NCBI GenBank assembly: GCA_022652735.1
Contig: JALCRP010000004.1
Location: forward strand, 1 to 64,000
Length of the DNA stretch: 64,000 nt
From: Faecalibacterium sp.
GTDB lineage: Bacteria > Bacillota > Clostridia > Oscillospirales > Ruminococcaceae
Direction of reading: 5' to 3'
The translations under genes were made by a program, and so were the position numbers. A model generated the notes under the pieces. The model had not been told where the DNA came from, made no database searches, and saw nothing but the letters and a program-made list of their open reading frames with translations. This document shows, piece after piece, positions 27,552-37,088 of this stretch (positions are counted from its first letter, which is position 1; every line of letters starts with the position of its first letter).

Positions 27552-27580
27552 TTGACATTCGGCGGCCGCTTGGGTATACT
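27552..27580 (+). promoter_or_regulatory. Strong sigma-A promoter of tyrS
   Basis: Perfect -35 TTGACA at 27552-27557, 17-base spacer and TATACT at 27575-27580. Transcription should begin near 27587, at the start of the T-box leader. Confidence 0.9.
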
Positions 27581-27586
27581 TTCGTT

Positions 27587-27856
27587 AGGAAAAGCTGAGA
27601 AGGGAACCAGTACCTTCGTTTTCGGCACCCAGAGAGGCCCCGGCCGGTGAAAGGGGCTGTGCCGCGCGAAGCGAATACATCCCCGAGCCGCAGGCCGAAC
27701 TCATTTTCGCCAGTAAGCCTCGCCGCATGCGCGCGTTACAGACGCAGAGTGTGTTTTGCACTCGTAAGGCTGCCTTCGTGAGGGGGCAGCGAACAGAGGT
27801 GGTACCGCGATTTTCCGCCCTCTGCCAAATTTTCATTTGGCGGAGGGCGTTTTTTT
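27587..27856 (+). promoter_or_regulatory. Tyrosine-specific T-box riboswitch leader
   Basis: T-box leaders sense uncharged tRNA and prevent termination upstream of synthetase genes. The conserved elements are in order: AGAGAG and GGTGAAAG in stem I, then GAATACAT with the tyrosine specifier codon TAC at 27676-27678, and the T-box core GAGGTGGTACCGCG at 27796-27809, whose TGG-type bulge binds the tRNA acceptor end. The terminator follows at 27816-27856. This accounts for the gene-free stretch 27527-27889. The specifier matches the downstream tyrS. Confidence 0.93.
27816..27856 (+). terminator. T-box-controlled terminator ahead of tyrS
   Basis: CGCCCTC...GCCAAAT pairs with ATTTGGC...GAGGGCG, ending in seven T at 27850-27856. 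It is mutually exclusive with the antiterminator formed by the T-box core just upstream. Confidence 0.93.
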
Positions 27857-27889
27857 GCCCTTTGCCGCAAAAACAGGAGGTATTTTTCG

Positions 27890-29110
27890 ATGACACTGTA
27901 TGACGAACTGGTGGCGCGCGGGCTGATTGCGCAGGTAACAGACGAGGCCGAGATCAAGGATCTTATCAACAACGGCAAGGCCACGTTTTATATTGGCTTC
28001 GACCCGACGGCCGACAGCCTGCACGTAGGCCACTTTATGGCGCTTTGCCTGATGAAGCGCCTGCAGGCCGCGGGCAACCGCCCGATCGCGCTGATCGGCG
28101 GCGGTACGGCCATGATCGGCGACCCTTCGGGCCGCACGGATATGCGCCAGATGATGACGAAAGAAACCATCGAGCACAACTGCGCATGCTTCAAAAAGCA
28201 GATGAGCCGCTTTATTGAGTTCGGCGAAGGCAAGGCCCAAATGGTAAACAACGCCGATTGGCTGCTTGATTTGAATTATGTGGATTTTTTGCGCGAGGTG
28301 GGCGCAAACTTTTCTGTCAATAAGATGCTGGCGGCCGAATGCTACAAGCAGCGCATGGAAAAGGGCCTTTCCTTTTTGGAATTTAACTACATGCTAATGC
28401 AGAGCTACGACTTCTTCCATCTGTACCAGGCCTACGGCTGCAACATGGAGTTTGGCGGCGACGACCAGTGGTCGAATATGCTGGGCGGCACAGAGCTGAT
28501 CCGCAAAAAGCTGGGCAAGAACGCGTATGCCATGACGATCACGCTGCTGCTGAACAGCGAGGGCAAAAAGATGGGCAAAACGCAGTCGGGCGCCGTCTGG
28601 CTTGACCCTGAAAAGACAACGCCGTTTGAGTTTTACCAGTATTGGCGCAATGTCGGCGACGCGGATGTGATGAAATGCATCCGTATGCTGACCTTTTTGC
28701 CGCTGGAGCAAATCGACGAGATGGCGAACTGGCAGGGCGAGCAGCTCAATCAGGCAAAAGAAATTTTGGCCTACGAGCTGACAAAGCTTGTCCACGGCGA
28801 GGCGGAAGCCGAAAAGGCGCAAGCGGCCGCCAAGGCACTGTTCAGCGGCGCGGCCGATACCGAGCACATGCCCGCCACACAGCTTTCCGCGGCCGATTTG
28901 CAGGATGGCAAGATTGGCATTTTGAGCGTGATGGTCAAGGCCGGGCTGGCCGCCTCGAACGGCGAGGCGCGCCGCTTGGTGCAGCAGGGCGGGGTATTGG
29001 TTGATAACGAAAAGGCCACTGACCCGACAGCCTCTTTTACGGCAGAACAGCTGCAAGCCGGCATCGTTATCAAAAAGGGCAAAAAGATTTACCATAAAGT
29101 GACGCTCTAA
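27890..29110 (+). CDS. tyrS: Tyrosyl-tRNA synthetase TyrS
   Basis: Class I synthetase that charges tRNA-Tyr. The 406-residue product has the HIGH-type motif HVGH (residues 45-48), the tyrosine-pocket region FGGDDQWSNMLGG, the KMSKS-type motif KMGKT (residues 227-231) and a C-terminal S4-like RNA-binding domain (about 345-406). ATG 27890 follows AGGAGG. Regulated by the T-box upstream; a strong hairpin terminator follows. Confidence 0.97.
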   Translation: MTLYDELVARGLIAQVTDEAEIKDLINNGKATFYIGFDPTADSLHVGHFMALCLMKRLQAAGNRPIALIGGGTAMIGDPSGRTDMRQMMTKETIEHNCACFKKQMSRFIEFGEGKAQMVNNADWLLDLNYVDFLREVGANFSVNKMLAAECYKQRMEKGLSFLEFNYMLMQSYDFFHLYQAYGCNMEFGGDDQWSNMLGGTELIRKKLGKNAYAMTITLLLNSEGKKMGKTQSGAVWLDPEKTTPFEFYQYWRNVGDADVMKCIRMLTFLPLEQIDEMANWQGEQLNQAKEILAYELTKLVHGEAEAEKAQAAAKALFSGAADTEHMPATQLSAADLQDGKIGILSVMVKAGLAASNGEARRLVQQGGVLVDNEKATDPTASFTAEQLQAGIVIKKGKKIYHKVTL

Positions 29111-29172
29111 GCCGCAGCGCCGCTAGGTTTCACAGCAAATGCGGCACAGCAGAATTCTTTTCTGCAACGCAA

Positions 29173-29211
29173 AAAAATCCCCCGGAAGCCAACCGCCTCC
29201 GGGGGATTTTT
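29173..29211. terminator. Bidirectional terminator between tyrS and the ACT gene
   Basis: A perfect 14-bp stem (29173-29186 with 29198-29211) with core ATCCCCCGGA, flanked by an A-run on the left and a T-run on the right, so it can end transcription from both converging units. Confidence 0.92.
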
Positions 29212-29321
29212 ATGAGCCAAGTTTTTGTGGCGCATTAGGGCGCCGACGGCTGATTTTTTGGGGCAAAGCCCACTCGAAAAAAGCCTGTCCATACTTTATC
29301 CTATTTTAAACAGCGCCGGGA

Positions 29322-29783
29322 TTACACTGCAAAGGCTTCTTTCAGCGCCGCCAGCGCGGTATCCTCATCCTCGCTGCGCAGCAGCAGCGAAATATCCAAA
29401 TCGCTTGTGGTAATCAGCGTGATGTCGATACCGGCTACCGCCAGCGCATGCAGCGCGCGGGCCGCTACGCCGCAGCTGGTTACCATCTCTTTGCCGTACA
29501 AATTCACCTTGGAATAGCCGCTGCTAATCAGCGGGGCCGTGCCGTCGCCGGCCTTCAGCGTCGGCAGGGCTTTCATGACGGCCGAAAAGTTCTCGTCGCC
29601 GGTGGTAAAGCTGAAGTCGATCTGCGTACCGTGCGGCGCGCTTTGGCTAATCATGTCCACGACGATGTGCATATCGGCGAACACCTGTAAATGCTTGGCC
29701 AGCCCCGCAGGGGAATAGGATGCATCTGGGAACGTGATAAGCATAATGTTTTGCTCGCTGTGGATCTGTGATACTCCGTACAT
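29322..29783 (-). CDS. Stand-alone ACT-domain protein, aspartokinase regulatory type
   Basis: A 153-residue protein that looks like the C-terminal tandem ACT region of aspartate kinase without the kinase domain. The clearest parts are HIVVDMISQSAPHGTQIDFSF and CGVAARALHALAVAGIDITL, both of which mirror aspartokinase ACT repeats. ACT domains bind amino acids, so a lysine or threonine sensor is a reasonable inference. It is the last gene of the asd-dapA-dapB-capA group. The ATG at 29783 is chosen because GGAG precedes it; the longer frame has no ribosome-binding site. Confidence 0.8.
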   Translation of the reverse strand: MYGVSQIHSEQNIMLITFPDASYSPAGLAKHLQVFADMHIVVDMISQSAPHGTQIDFSFTTGDENFSAVMKALPTLKAGDGTAPLISSGYSKVNLYGKEMVTSCGVAARALHALAVAGIDITLITTSDLDISLLLRSEDEDTALAALKEAFAV

Positions 29784-29882
29784 AGGTGTTACACTCCATT
29801 TCTGCCGTTTGGCATTTTTGGGGCAGCTCCCGTACATTTTCGGGCCGATAGGTTTCGGCACCTTATCTTCTGCGGTGCTTCC

Positions 29883-31247
29883 TCAAGTAATATCCAAAAA
29901 ATCCGAGCTGATGTTTTGCTGGATAATCTGCGTGATGGTATCATACGTAAAGCGGGAATCTTTGCCGCGGACACCATGCGCCGCCGCAAGCTCCGGCGTA
30001 TAATCGCGGTAAAGATAGGTTGTAATATCCTGTGTGCCGGGCGCGTAATGCGTCACCGTAGGGTGCAGCTTTGGCTCGATGAGCTGCACCGCCGACGTGC
30101 CGTCCGGCTGCACCGTTTTTTCAATCGTAAAAGTAAGCACAGCGCCCACGAGGTTATCCGTCTTTTTCTGGGTACTGATAAAATTGCCCAGCGAATATGC
30201 CACAAACGCCTGACGCCCGTCGGAAGCCGTCAGCCACTGGGCATCCTGCACTACATGCGGATGGGTGCCGATCACGGCATCTGCGCCCCAATCGGCAAGG
30301 TTTTGCGCAAGGGTACGCTGCGCGTCCGTCGTAGTGTGGCTGTCTTCCACGCCCCAGTGGACGCCCACCACCACAAAATCCGCCTGCTGGCGCGCCAGCG
30401 CTATTTGCCGCTGGATGACGTCGGTTTCGCTGGTGTAGATCACATTCGCCTCGGCGCCGCTGGGGGTAGGGATGCCGTTCGTCCAATCTGTATAGGAGAG
30501 ATAGGCAATGCGAATGCCGTTCACTTCCTGTACCGGGATGCGCTCATAATCCGCGTCGCCAGCCCAAAGGCCCGTCGTCAAAACATCCGCGGGCATGCCG
30601 GCCCAAAAACGCCGTGTCGAAGCGATGCCCTCGGCGCCTTTATCGTAGGAGTGATTGTTGGAAAGGCTGAACACGCGGAAGCCGACGTTGTACAGCGCCT
30701 GCGCGCATTCGCCGGGCGTACAAAAGGTGGGGTAAGTAGAGGGCGCAATTTCATTGCTGATGAGCGTTTCCTGATTGATCCAGTTTACATCATACCCGGC
30801 GTAAAAATCGGCCATGTTGGCGTAACAGGAAGAAAAATCATACGCGGCGCCGTCGGCGGCATTGCGCGCCGCCTGCTGATAGATTGCGCTGTGGATCAAA
30901 TCATCGCCCGTCGCCGAGAAACGCACGGTTTCGGTATAAGGGGCCGGCTCCGGCGTGGGCGCGGCGGGCTCAGAGGCCACCGACGAGGCCGACACCCCAG
31001 AGGATTTCCCGGCAAACAGCGCCGAAAGTTCCGGCATCTGCCCGGCCAGCTGAACCAGGGAAACGCAGATCGCGGCCAAAGCCAGCAGGACAATCCCGCA
31101 AGCCAACGCAATGCGCCGATTGCGGGATCGTTTTTTGCGGCCGCGCCGCGCCGCCGGCACCAAATGGCTGGGCCTTTGGCCGGAAGAAATTGCATGCTCT
31201 TGGCGGATATGCCGCGCGCCGCGGTTGTTTTTTGAAGTTTCCGACAT
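29883..31247 (-). CDS. CapA family metallophosphatase-like protein
   Basis: Member of the CapA/PgsA family with a calcineurin-like fold, named after a poly-gamma-glutamate capsule protein; in most bacteria the role is unclear. The 454-residue product has a basic cytoplasmic N-terminus, one membrane span (about 46-68) and an extracytoplasmic domain with ATGDDLIH, SLSNNHSYDKG, GVHWGVED and GTHPHVVQ, the conserved metal-site segments. No other poly-glutamate genes (capB, capC) are present, so capsule synthesis is not suggested. It lies 37 bases after dapB and is probably co-transcribed. Confidence 0.93.
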   Translation of the reverse strand: MSETSKNNRGARHIRQEHAISSGQRPSHLVPAARRGRKKRSRNRRIALACGIVLLALAAICVSLVQLAGQMPELSALFAGKSSGVSASSVASEPAAPTPEPAPYTETVRFSATGDDLIHSAIYQQAARNAADGAAYDFSSCYANMADFYAGYDVNWINQETLISNEIAPSTYPTFCTPGECAQALYNVGFRVFSLSNNHSYDKGAEGIASTRRFWAGMPADVLTTGLWAGDADYERIPVQEVNGIRIAYLSYTDWTNGIPTPSGAEANVIYTSETDVIQRQIALARQQADFVVVGVHWGVEDSHTTTDAQRTLAQNLADWGADAVIGTHPHVVQDAQWLTASDGRQAFVAYSLGNFISTQKKTDNLVGAVLTFTIEKTVQPDGTSAVQLIEPKLHPTVTHYAPGTQDITTYLYRDYTPELAAAHGVRGKDSRFTYDTITQIIQQNISSDFLDIT

Positions 31248-31284
31248 GGGTGTCCCTTTCGCCTTTCCTGTACCGAAAAGCCTT

Positions 31285-32043
31285 TTAACTTTCTGCGATC
31301 ATATCTCCCATATTGTACAGGCCCGGCTGCTTTTTGGCAAGATATACGGCTGCGTTCACCGCGCCGTTGGCAAATACGCTGCGGGAGTAGGCAGTGTGCT
31401 GCAATGTGATTACTTCGTCCGGCCCGCAAAACAGTACTTCGTGGTCGCCCACAATGCTGCCGCCGCGCACCGAGCTGATGCCGATTTCATTGTCGCTGCG
31501 CTTGGCGCGGACGCTCTGACGGTCATACACATAATGATATTTGCTGTCGTTCGCCTCGTTGATGCTGTCGGCCAGCATCAGCGCCGTGCCGCTCGGTGCG
31601 TCCACCTTGTTGCGGTGGTGCTTTTCGATGATCTCGACGTCATAGCCTGCGCCCAAAATCTGCGAAGCCTTTTTGCAAAGCTCCGCCAGCAGGTTGATGC
31701 CCATCGACATATTCGCGCTTTTAAACACCGGCACCGTTTTGGAAAGGGAAACCAGCGCCAGCTCGGTTTCTTCGGGCAGGCCCGTCGTGCAAATTACGCA
31801 GGGAAGCTTTTCTTTTGCACAGTAGGCGATTGCATTTTTCGTCGCGGCCGGGGCCGAAAAATCGATCAGCACGTCCGCTTTTACGTGCACGGCGGAAAAA
31901 TCCGCAAAAACAGGGAAAGGCCCATCCGCCGAAGCAACGCGATCTACGCCGGCCACTACGTGGCAATCCTGCCGTGCGGCGATCAGCTCGGCAAGCACAT
32001 GGCCCATGCGGCCGTTGATGCCCTGAATCAAAATATCCGTCAT
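31285..32043 (-). CDS. dapB: 4-hydroxy-tetrahydrodipicolinate reductase DapB
   Basis: NAD(P)H-dependent reductase, the second step of the diaminopimelate/lysine branch. The 252-residue product has the nucleotide-binding start ILIQGINGRMG and the substrate-binding segment KHHRNKVDAPSGTA. Start ATG 32043 has AAGGAGAAAAACGT upstream. A strong terminator-like hairpin lies between dapA and dapB, leaving only about 45 bases ahead of the start and no visible promoter. Confidence 0.97.
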   Translation of the reverse strand: MTDILIQGINGRMGHVLAELIAARQDCHVVAGVDRVASADGPFPVFADFSAVHVKADVLIDFSAPAATKNAIAYCAKEKLPCVICTTGLPEETELALVSLSKTVPVFKSANMSMGINLLAELCKKASQILGAGYDVEIIEKHHRNKVDAPSGTALMLADSINEANDSKYHYVYDRQSVRAKRSDNEIGISSVRGGSIVGDHEVLFCGPDEVITLQHTAYSRSVFANGAVNAAVYLAKKQPGLYNMGDMIAES

Positions 32044-32087
32044 ACGTTTTTCTCCTTGCCGGTTTGCGGCGCATTTGAGCTTCCTGC

Positions 32088-32118
32088 AAAAAATGCCCGG
32101 AAGGTCCTCCTCCCGGGC
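32088..32118 (-). terminator. Terminator-like hairpin between dapA and dapB
   Basis: On the minus strand a 10-bp stem (bases 32118-32109 with 32104-32095, one G-U pair, 4-base loop) is followed by ATTTTTT. It has the full appearance of an intrinsic terminator although dapB, capA and the ACT gene continue downstream on the same strand. Confidence 0.85.
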
Positions 32119-32124
32119 AAGAGA

Positions 32125-33012
32125 TCAAACCAGAGAATAAGCCTGTAATGTTTCGTCGATGTGCGCCTGCTTCGCTTCGTCGGGCGCAACCAGCGGCAGG
32201 CGGCATTCGCCGGCCATCCAGCCCAGTTTGTTCATCGCGTACTTCACCGGGATTGGGTTCACATCACAGAACATTGCTTCGCACAAGGGCAGCATTTCCA
32301 GCTGTAGTTTGCGCGCGAGATCTATTTTGCCGTCGAGCCATGCCGCGCAGCAGTTATGCACAAGCTGCGGCGCAACGTTCGACACCACGCTGATAACGCC
32401 CTTGCCGCCAAGCGCCATCAGTGGCACGATTTGGTCGTCGTTGCCGGAATAAAGCGTCAGCGCATCGCCGCAAAGCGCCGCAATGCGCGCCACCTGCGCG
32501 ATATTGCCGGAGGCCTCTTTGATGCCGCAGATCAGCGGGTGCTCGCTCAGCTTTTTGGCCGTCTCGGGCGTGATGTTCACACCCGTGCGCGAGGGTACAT
32601 TGTACAAAATCGCCGGGATACCGCCTGCCTCGGCAACGGTGGTGAAATGCGCCACAAGGCCCGCCTGGCTGGTTTTGTTGTAGTAGGGCGTGACCAAAAG
32701 CGCCGCGTCTGCGCCAATTTCGGCCGCCTTGGCCGTCATGGCACAGGCATGATCGGTATCGTTTGAGCCGGTACCCGCAATGACGGGCACACGGCCGGCC
32801 GCCGTTTTCACGGCAACCTCGATGCAGGCAAGATGCTCTTCATCTGTCAGCGTGGCACACTCGCCGGTTGTGCCGCAGATAACGATGGCGTCCGTTTCGT
32901 GGGCAATCTGGTCGTCGATCAGGCGGGCCAGCTCGTCAAAATTGACGGTGCCGTCCTCATACATCGGCGTGATGATTGCCACGCCGGCGCCGGTAAATAC
33001 AGGTTGTTTCAT
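32125..33012 (-). CDS. dapA: 4-hydroxy-tetrahydrodipicolinate synthase DapA
   Basis: Schiff-base aldolase condensing pyruvate with aspartate semialdehyde, first committed step to diaminopimelate and lysine. The 295-residue product shows GTTGECATL, YNVPSRTG with Tyr137, and GIKEASGN with the catalytic Lys165. The ATG at 33012 is preferred over an in-frame TTG nine bases upstream, which lies too close to AAAGGAG. asd is 37 bases upstream on the same strand. Confidence 0.97.
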   Translation of the reverse strand: MKQPVFTGAGVAIITPMYEDGTVNFDELARLIDDQIAHETDAIVICGTTGECATLTDEEHLACIEVAVKTAAGRVPVIAGTGSNDTDHACAMTAKAAEIGADAALLVTPYYNKTSQAGLVAHFTTVAEAGGIPAILYNVPSRTGVNITPETAKKLSEHPLICGIKEASGNIAQVARIAALCGDALTLYSGNDDQIVPLMALGGKGVISVVSNVAPQLVHNCCAAWLDGKIDLARKLQLEMLPLCEAMFCDVNPIPVKYAMNKLGWMAGECRLPLVAPDEAKQAHIDETLQAYSLV

Positions 33013-33049
33013 ACTGCGCAAGGCTCCTTTCTCAAAAAGCCGAAATCCG

Positions 33050-34132
33050 TCAGTCGAGATAGCCCTTGACGGCCAGCAGTTCCGCCAGCAAAACGCCGCC
33101 GCCTGCGGCGCCGCGCAGCGTGTTGTGGCTCAGGCATGCAAATTTGTAATCGAACAGCGTATCCTCGCGCAGGCGGCCGATGCAGACGGCCATGCCGTTT
33201 TCCGTCATGCGGTCAAGCTTGGTCTGCGGGCGGTCAGGTTCCTCAAAATAATGCAAGAACTGTTTCGGTGCGCTGGGGAGGTTCAGCTCCTGCGCCGGGC
33301 CGCGGAAGTTGGCCCATGCGGCTTTCATTTGCTCCATCGTAGGCTTCTTGTCAAAGCTGGCGAACACGGCGGCCATGTGGCCGTCAGCCACCGGCACACG
33401 GAAGCACTGGGCGGTAATGACGGGCTTTGTAGCCGGCACGATCGCGCCGTTTTGCAGTGAGCCCCAAAGCTTCAGCGGCTCGACCTCGCTCTTTTCTTCT
33501 TCGCCGCCGATGTAGGGGATGACGTTATCCAAAATTTCCGGCATGCGCTCGAAGGTTTTTCCCGCGCCGGAAATTGCCTGATAAGTGCATACCAAAACCT
33601 TGCTGACGCCGAACTCGGCCATCAGCGGATGCAGGGCAGGCACATAGCTTTGCAGGCTGCAGTTCGATTTCACGGCAATAAAACCGCGCTTCGTGCCAAG
33701 GCGCTTGCGCTGCGCGGGGATAATATCAATGTGGCCCGCGTTGATTTCGGGCACCACCATCGGCACATCCGGCACAAGGCGGTTCGCGCTATTGTTCGAT
33801 ACGACAGGACACTCGGCTTTGGCGTAGGCTTCTTCCAACGCCTTAATCTCGTCTTTTTTCATGTTGACGGCGCAAAAGATAAAATCGACCTGCGCCGCAA
33901 TCTTTTCCACTTCGGCCGCATCCTGCACGATCATGCTTTTGGCTTCTTCGGGCATCGGCGCCGTCATCGCCCAGCGCGGGCCGACAGCCTCTTCATACGT
34001 TTTCCCGGCGCTGCGGGCAGAAGCCGCCAAAACCGTCAGCTTAAACCAAGGGTGCTGCGCCAAAAGCGTCACAAAACGCTGCCCAACCATACCGGTAGCG
34101 CCCACCACGCCAACCTTGTACTGCTGTTTCAT
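33050..34132 (-). CDS. asd: Aspartate-semialdehyde dehydrogenase Asd
   Basis: Reduces aspartyl phosphate to aspartate semialdehyde, the branch point to lysine/diaminopimelate, threonine and methionine. The 360-residue product has the NADP-binding start VGVVGATGMVGQRF and the catalytic Cys158 in KSNCSLQSYVPAL. That cysteine context and the length resemble the archaeal/fungal subclass rather than the E. coli type. GGGAGGGTT precedes ATG 34132. A promoter with an overlapping inverted repeat lies upstream. Confidence 0.96.
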   Translation of the reverse strand: MKQQYKVGVVGATGMVGQRFVTLLAQHPWFKLTVLAASARSAGKTYEEAVGPRWAMTAPMPEEAKSMIVQDAAEVEKIAAQVDFIFCAVNMKKDEIKALEEAYAKAECPVVSNNSANRLVPDVPMVVPEINAGHIDIIPAQRKRLGTKRGFIAVKSNCSLQSYVPALHPLMAEFGVSKVLVCTYQAISGAGKTFERMPEILDNVIPYIGGEEEKSEVEPLKLWGSLQNGAIVPATKPVITAQCFRVPVADGHMAAVFASFDKKPTMEQMKAAWANFRGPAQELNLPSAPKQFLHYFEEPDRPQTKLDRMTENGMAVCIGRLREDTLFDYKFACLSHNTLRGAAGGGVLLAELLAVKGYLD

Positions 34133-34195
34133 TGTGAACCCTCCCTATAAAACCTATACTTTCCACATTCCCAGTTTATGCAGCGAAGCTGCAGC

Positions 34196-34224
34196 TTGAA
34201 AAGCAGTGCCCAATGCAATATAAT
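34196..34224 (+). promoter_or_regulatory. Probable sigma-A promoter of queA
   Basis: TTGAAA (34196-34201), 17-base spacer, TATAAT (34219-34224). Transcription would begin about 65 bases before the queA ATG at 34297 and run through the inverted repeat at 34252-34275. Confidence 0.8.
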
Positions 34225-34244
34225 AAGACATTGCCATACATTTT

Positions 34245-34273
34245 ATGTTATCATTGACAAAATGGTCTGTCAA
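34245..34273 (-). promoter_or_regulatory. Candidate promoter of the asd-dapA group
   Basis: Read on the minus strand, TTGACA (34273-34268) and TAACAT (34250-34245) are 17 bases apart. The -35 is perfect and the -10 fits four of six positions. The leader would be about 110 bases long and contains a GCAGC-GAA-GCTGC hairpin (34181-34193). Confidence 0.6.
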
Positions 34274-34275
34274 TG
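34252..34275. repeat. Inverted repeat, possible operator between asd and queA
   Basis: CATTGACA (34252-34259) and TGTCAATG (34268-34275) form a perfect 8-bp inverted repeat with an 8-base spacer. The right arm contains the -35 of the asd promoter; the whole element lies in the queA leader. A protein bound here could block asd initiation. Confidence 0.6.
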
Positions 34276-34296
34276 CGAGAAAGGTTCAAAATCAGC

Positions 34297-35325
34297 ATGT
34301 TAAAAAAGGATTTCTGGTATGATTTGCCCAAAGACAGGATTGCACAGGAGCCTGCCAATCCGCGTGATTCGGCCCGTTTGATGGTGCTGGACCGTAAGGA
34401 TGATTCCATCCGCCATGCGGTGTTCCATGATTTGCCGCAATTTTTGAAGCCCGGCGATCTTTTGATCGTCAACAACTCTAAGGTGCTGCCCGCGCGCATC
34501 GTCGGCACAAAGCAGCCGACGGGCGCCGTTTGCGAGCTTTTGCTGCTGCGGCAGGTAAAAGGCGACCAGTGGGAGTGCCTTGCGAAACCCGGCAAGCGCA
34601 TGCAGCCGGGCACGGTGGTATCTTTCGGCGACGGCAGCCTGACGGCGGTTGTCGACGAGACGGAAGAGGACGGCAACAAGTACGTCACGTTCCATTACGA
34701 TACCGAAACACTGTACGAAAAGCTGGACGAGTTCGGCAAAATGCCGCTGCCGCCGTATATCACAAAGCAGCTGGAGGATCAGAGCCAGTATCAGACAGTG
34801 TACGCCAAGGAGCTTGGCAGCGCCGCTGCGCCGACGGCCGGCCTGCATTTTACGCCCGAGCTGATGGAAACGCTGAAAGCCGGCGGCGTGGACATTGCCG
34901 AGGTTACGCTGCATGTGGGCCTTGGCACCTTCCGCCCTGTGAAAGAGGACGAAATTGCCGACCATAAGATGCACACGGAATGGTACTGTATCACCAACGA
35001 TGTCGCCGCAAAAATTCGCGCCGCAAAGGCCGAGGGCCGCCGTGTGATCGCCGTGGGCACCACGAGCTGTCGCACCTTGGAGGCCATGGCCGCTAAATAC
35101 GGCGAGATCCGCGGGTGCAGCGGCGATACCGACATCTTTTTGTATCCGGGCGTAAAATACCGCTGTATCGACGGCCTGATTACCAACTTTCATCTGCCGG
35201 AAAGTACGCTCATCATGCTGGTTTCCGCCTTTTATGGCTACGAGAAAACGATGGCGGCCTACAAGGTGGCTGTCGAAGAAAAATATCGCTTTTTCTCGTT
35301 CGGCGATGCCATGCTGATTGTGTAA
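34297..35325 (+). CDS. queA: S-adenosylmethionine:tRNA ribosyltransferase-isomerase QueA
   Basis: Transfers and rearranges the ribosyl part of SAM onto preQ1 in tRNA to make epoxyqueuosine. The 342-residue product has the usual length and motifs: FWYDLPKDRIAQEPANPRDSARLM at the start, PTAGLHFTPEL, HVGLGTFRPVKEDEIADHKMH-type region and NFHLPESTLIMLVSAFYG. ATG 34297 is chosen over ATG 34273, which lies inside the inverted repeat without a ribosome-binding site; AGAAAGG precedes 34297. It pairs functionally with tgt downstream. Confidence 0.97.
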   Translation: MLKKDFWYDLPKDRIAQEPANPRDSARLMVLDRKDDSIRHAVFHDLPQFLKPGDLLIVNNSKVLPARIVGTKQPTGAVCELLLLRQVKGDQWECLAKPGKRMQPGTVVSFGDGSLTAVVDETEEDGNKYVTFHYDTETLYEKLDEFGKMPLPPYITKQLEDQSQYQTVYAKELGSAAAPTAGLHFTPELMETLKAGGVDIAEVTLHVGLGTFRPVKEDEIADHKMHTEWYCITNDVAAKIRAAKAEGRRVIAVGTTSCRTLEAMAAKYGEIRGCSGDTDIFLYPGVKYRCIDGLITNFHLPESTLIMLVSAFYGYEKTMAAYKVAVEEKYRFFSFGDAMLIV

Positions 35326-36594
<1,269 letters not shown>

Positions 36595-36605
36595 CACTTT
36601 TTTTC

Positions 36606-36634
36606 TTGCATCTTCGCCCCAGAGCCGTTATAAT
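36606..36634 (+). promoter_or_regulatory. Probable sigma-A promoter of yajC
   Basis: TTGCAT (36606-36611), 17-base spacer, TATAAT (36629-36634), 30 bases before the yajC ATG. Confidence 0.75.
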
Positions 36635-36663
36635 AAAAACATCTATTTGAGAGGAGATTCCCT

Positions 36664-37017
36664 ATGTATAATTTTTTGACTGCTGCCGATTCGACCGGCA
36701 GTTATATCACGCTGTTCGGCACCATGATCCTGATGGTCGTGCTGCTTTACTTCATGGTCTACCGCCCGCAGAAGAAGCAGGAAAAGAAAGATGCCGCCAT
36801 GCGCGGCAGCCTTGAGATCGGCGATCAGGTGACGACGATCGGCGGCGTAATCGGCCGTGTTGTTGGGATCAAAGATGATTCCATTTTGCTTGAAACCGGC
36901 GCTGACCGCGTTAAGATCCGCTTCACAAAAGCCGCAGTCGGCTCTGTGGAGAAGCTGAACATGGACGGCGACAAGGCCAAAACGGACGCCAAGGCCGACA
37001 AGAAAGCAAAGAAATAA
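36664..37017 (+). CDS. yajC: Preprotein translocase subunit YajC
   Basis: Small membrane protein associated with SecDF and the Sec translocon. The 117-residue product has one membrane span (about 13-35, TLFGTMILMVVLLYFMVY) followed by RPQKKQEKK and a soluble domain starting EIGDQVTTIGGVIGRV, the standard YajC layout. The C-terminus is rich in Lys, Asp and Ala. AGAGGAG precedes the ATG. Confidence 0.95.
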   Translation: MYNFLTAADSTGSYITLFGTMILMVVLLYFMVYRPQKKQEKKDAAMRGSLEIGDQVTTIGGVIGRVVGIKDDSILLETGADRVKIRFTKAAVGSVEKLNMDGDKAKTDAKADKKAKK

Positions 37018-37040
37018 TTTTTTCGGTACAAAAATACTAA

Positions 37041-37086
37041 ATAAAACGCCTCCCCGCATACAGTGATGGCAGGGGAGGCGTTTTAT
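37041..37086 (+). terminator. Terminator after yajC, overlapping the next ribosome-binding site
   Basis: A 15-bp perfect stem (37041-37055 with 37072-37086) ends in TTTTAT. The right arm includes GGGGAGG (37072-37078), which is also the only ribosome-binding site for the gene starting at 37089. Confidence 0.85.
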
Positions 37087-37088
37087 TT

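Noticed and set aside
29916-31235. 439-codon plus-strand open frame opposite the CapA-family gene
   Set aside because: Antisense shadow rich in Arg, His and Gly with no domain; the CapA frame is intact.
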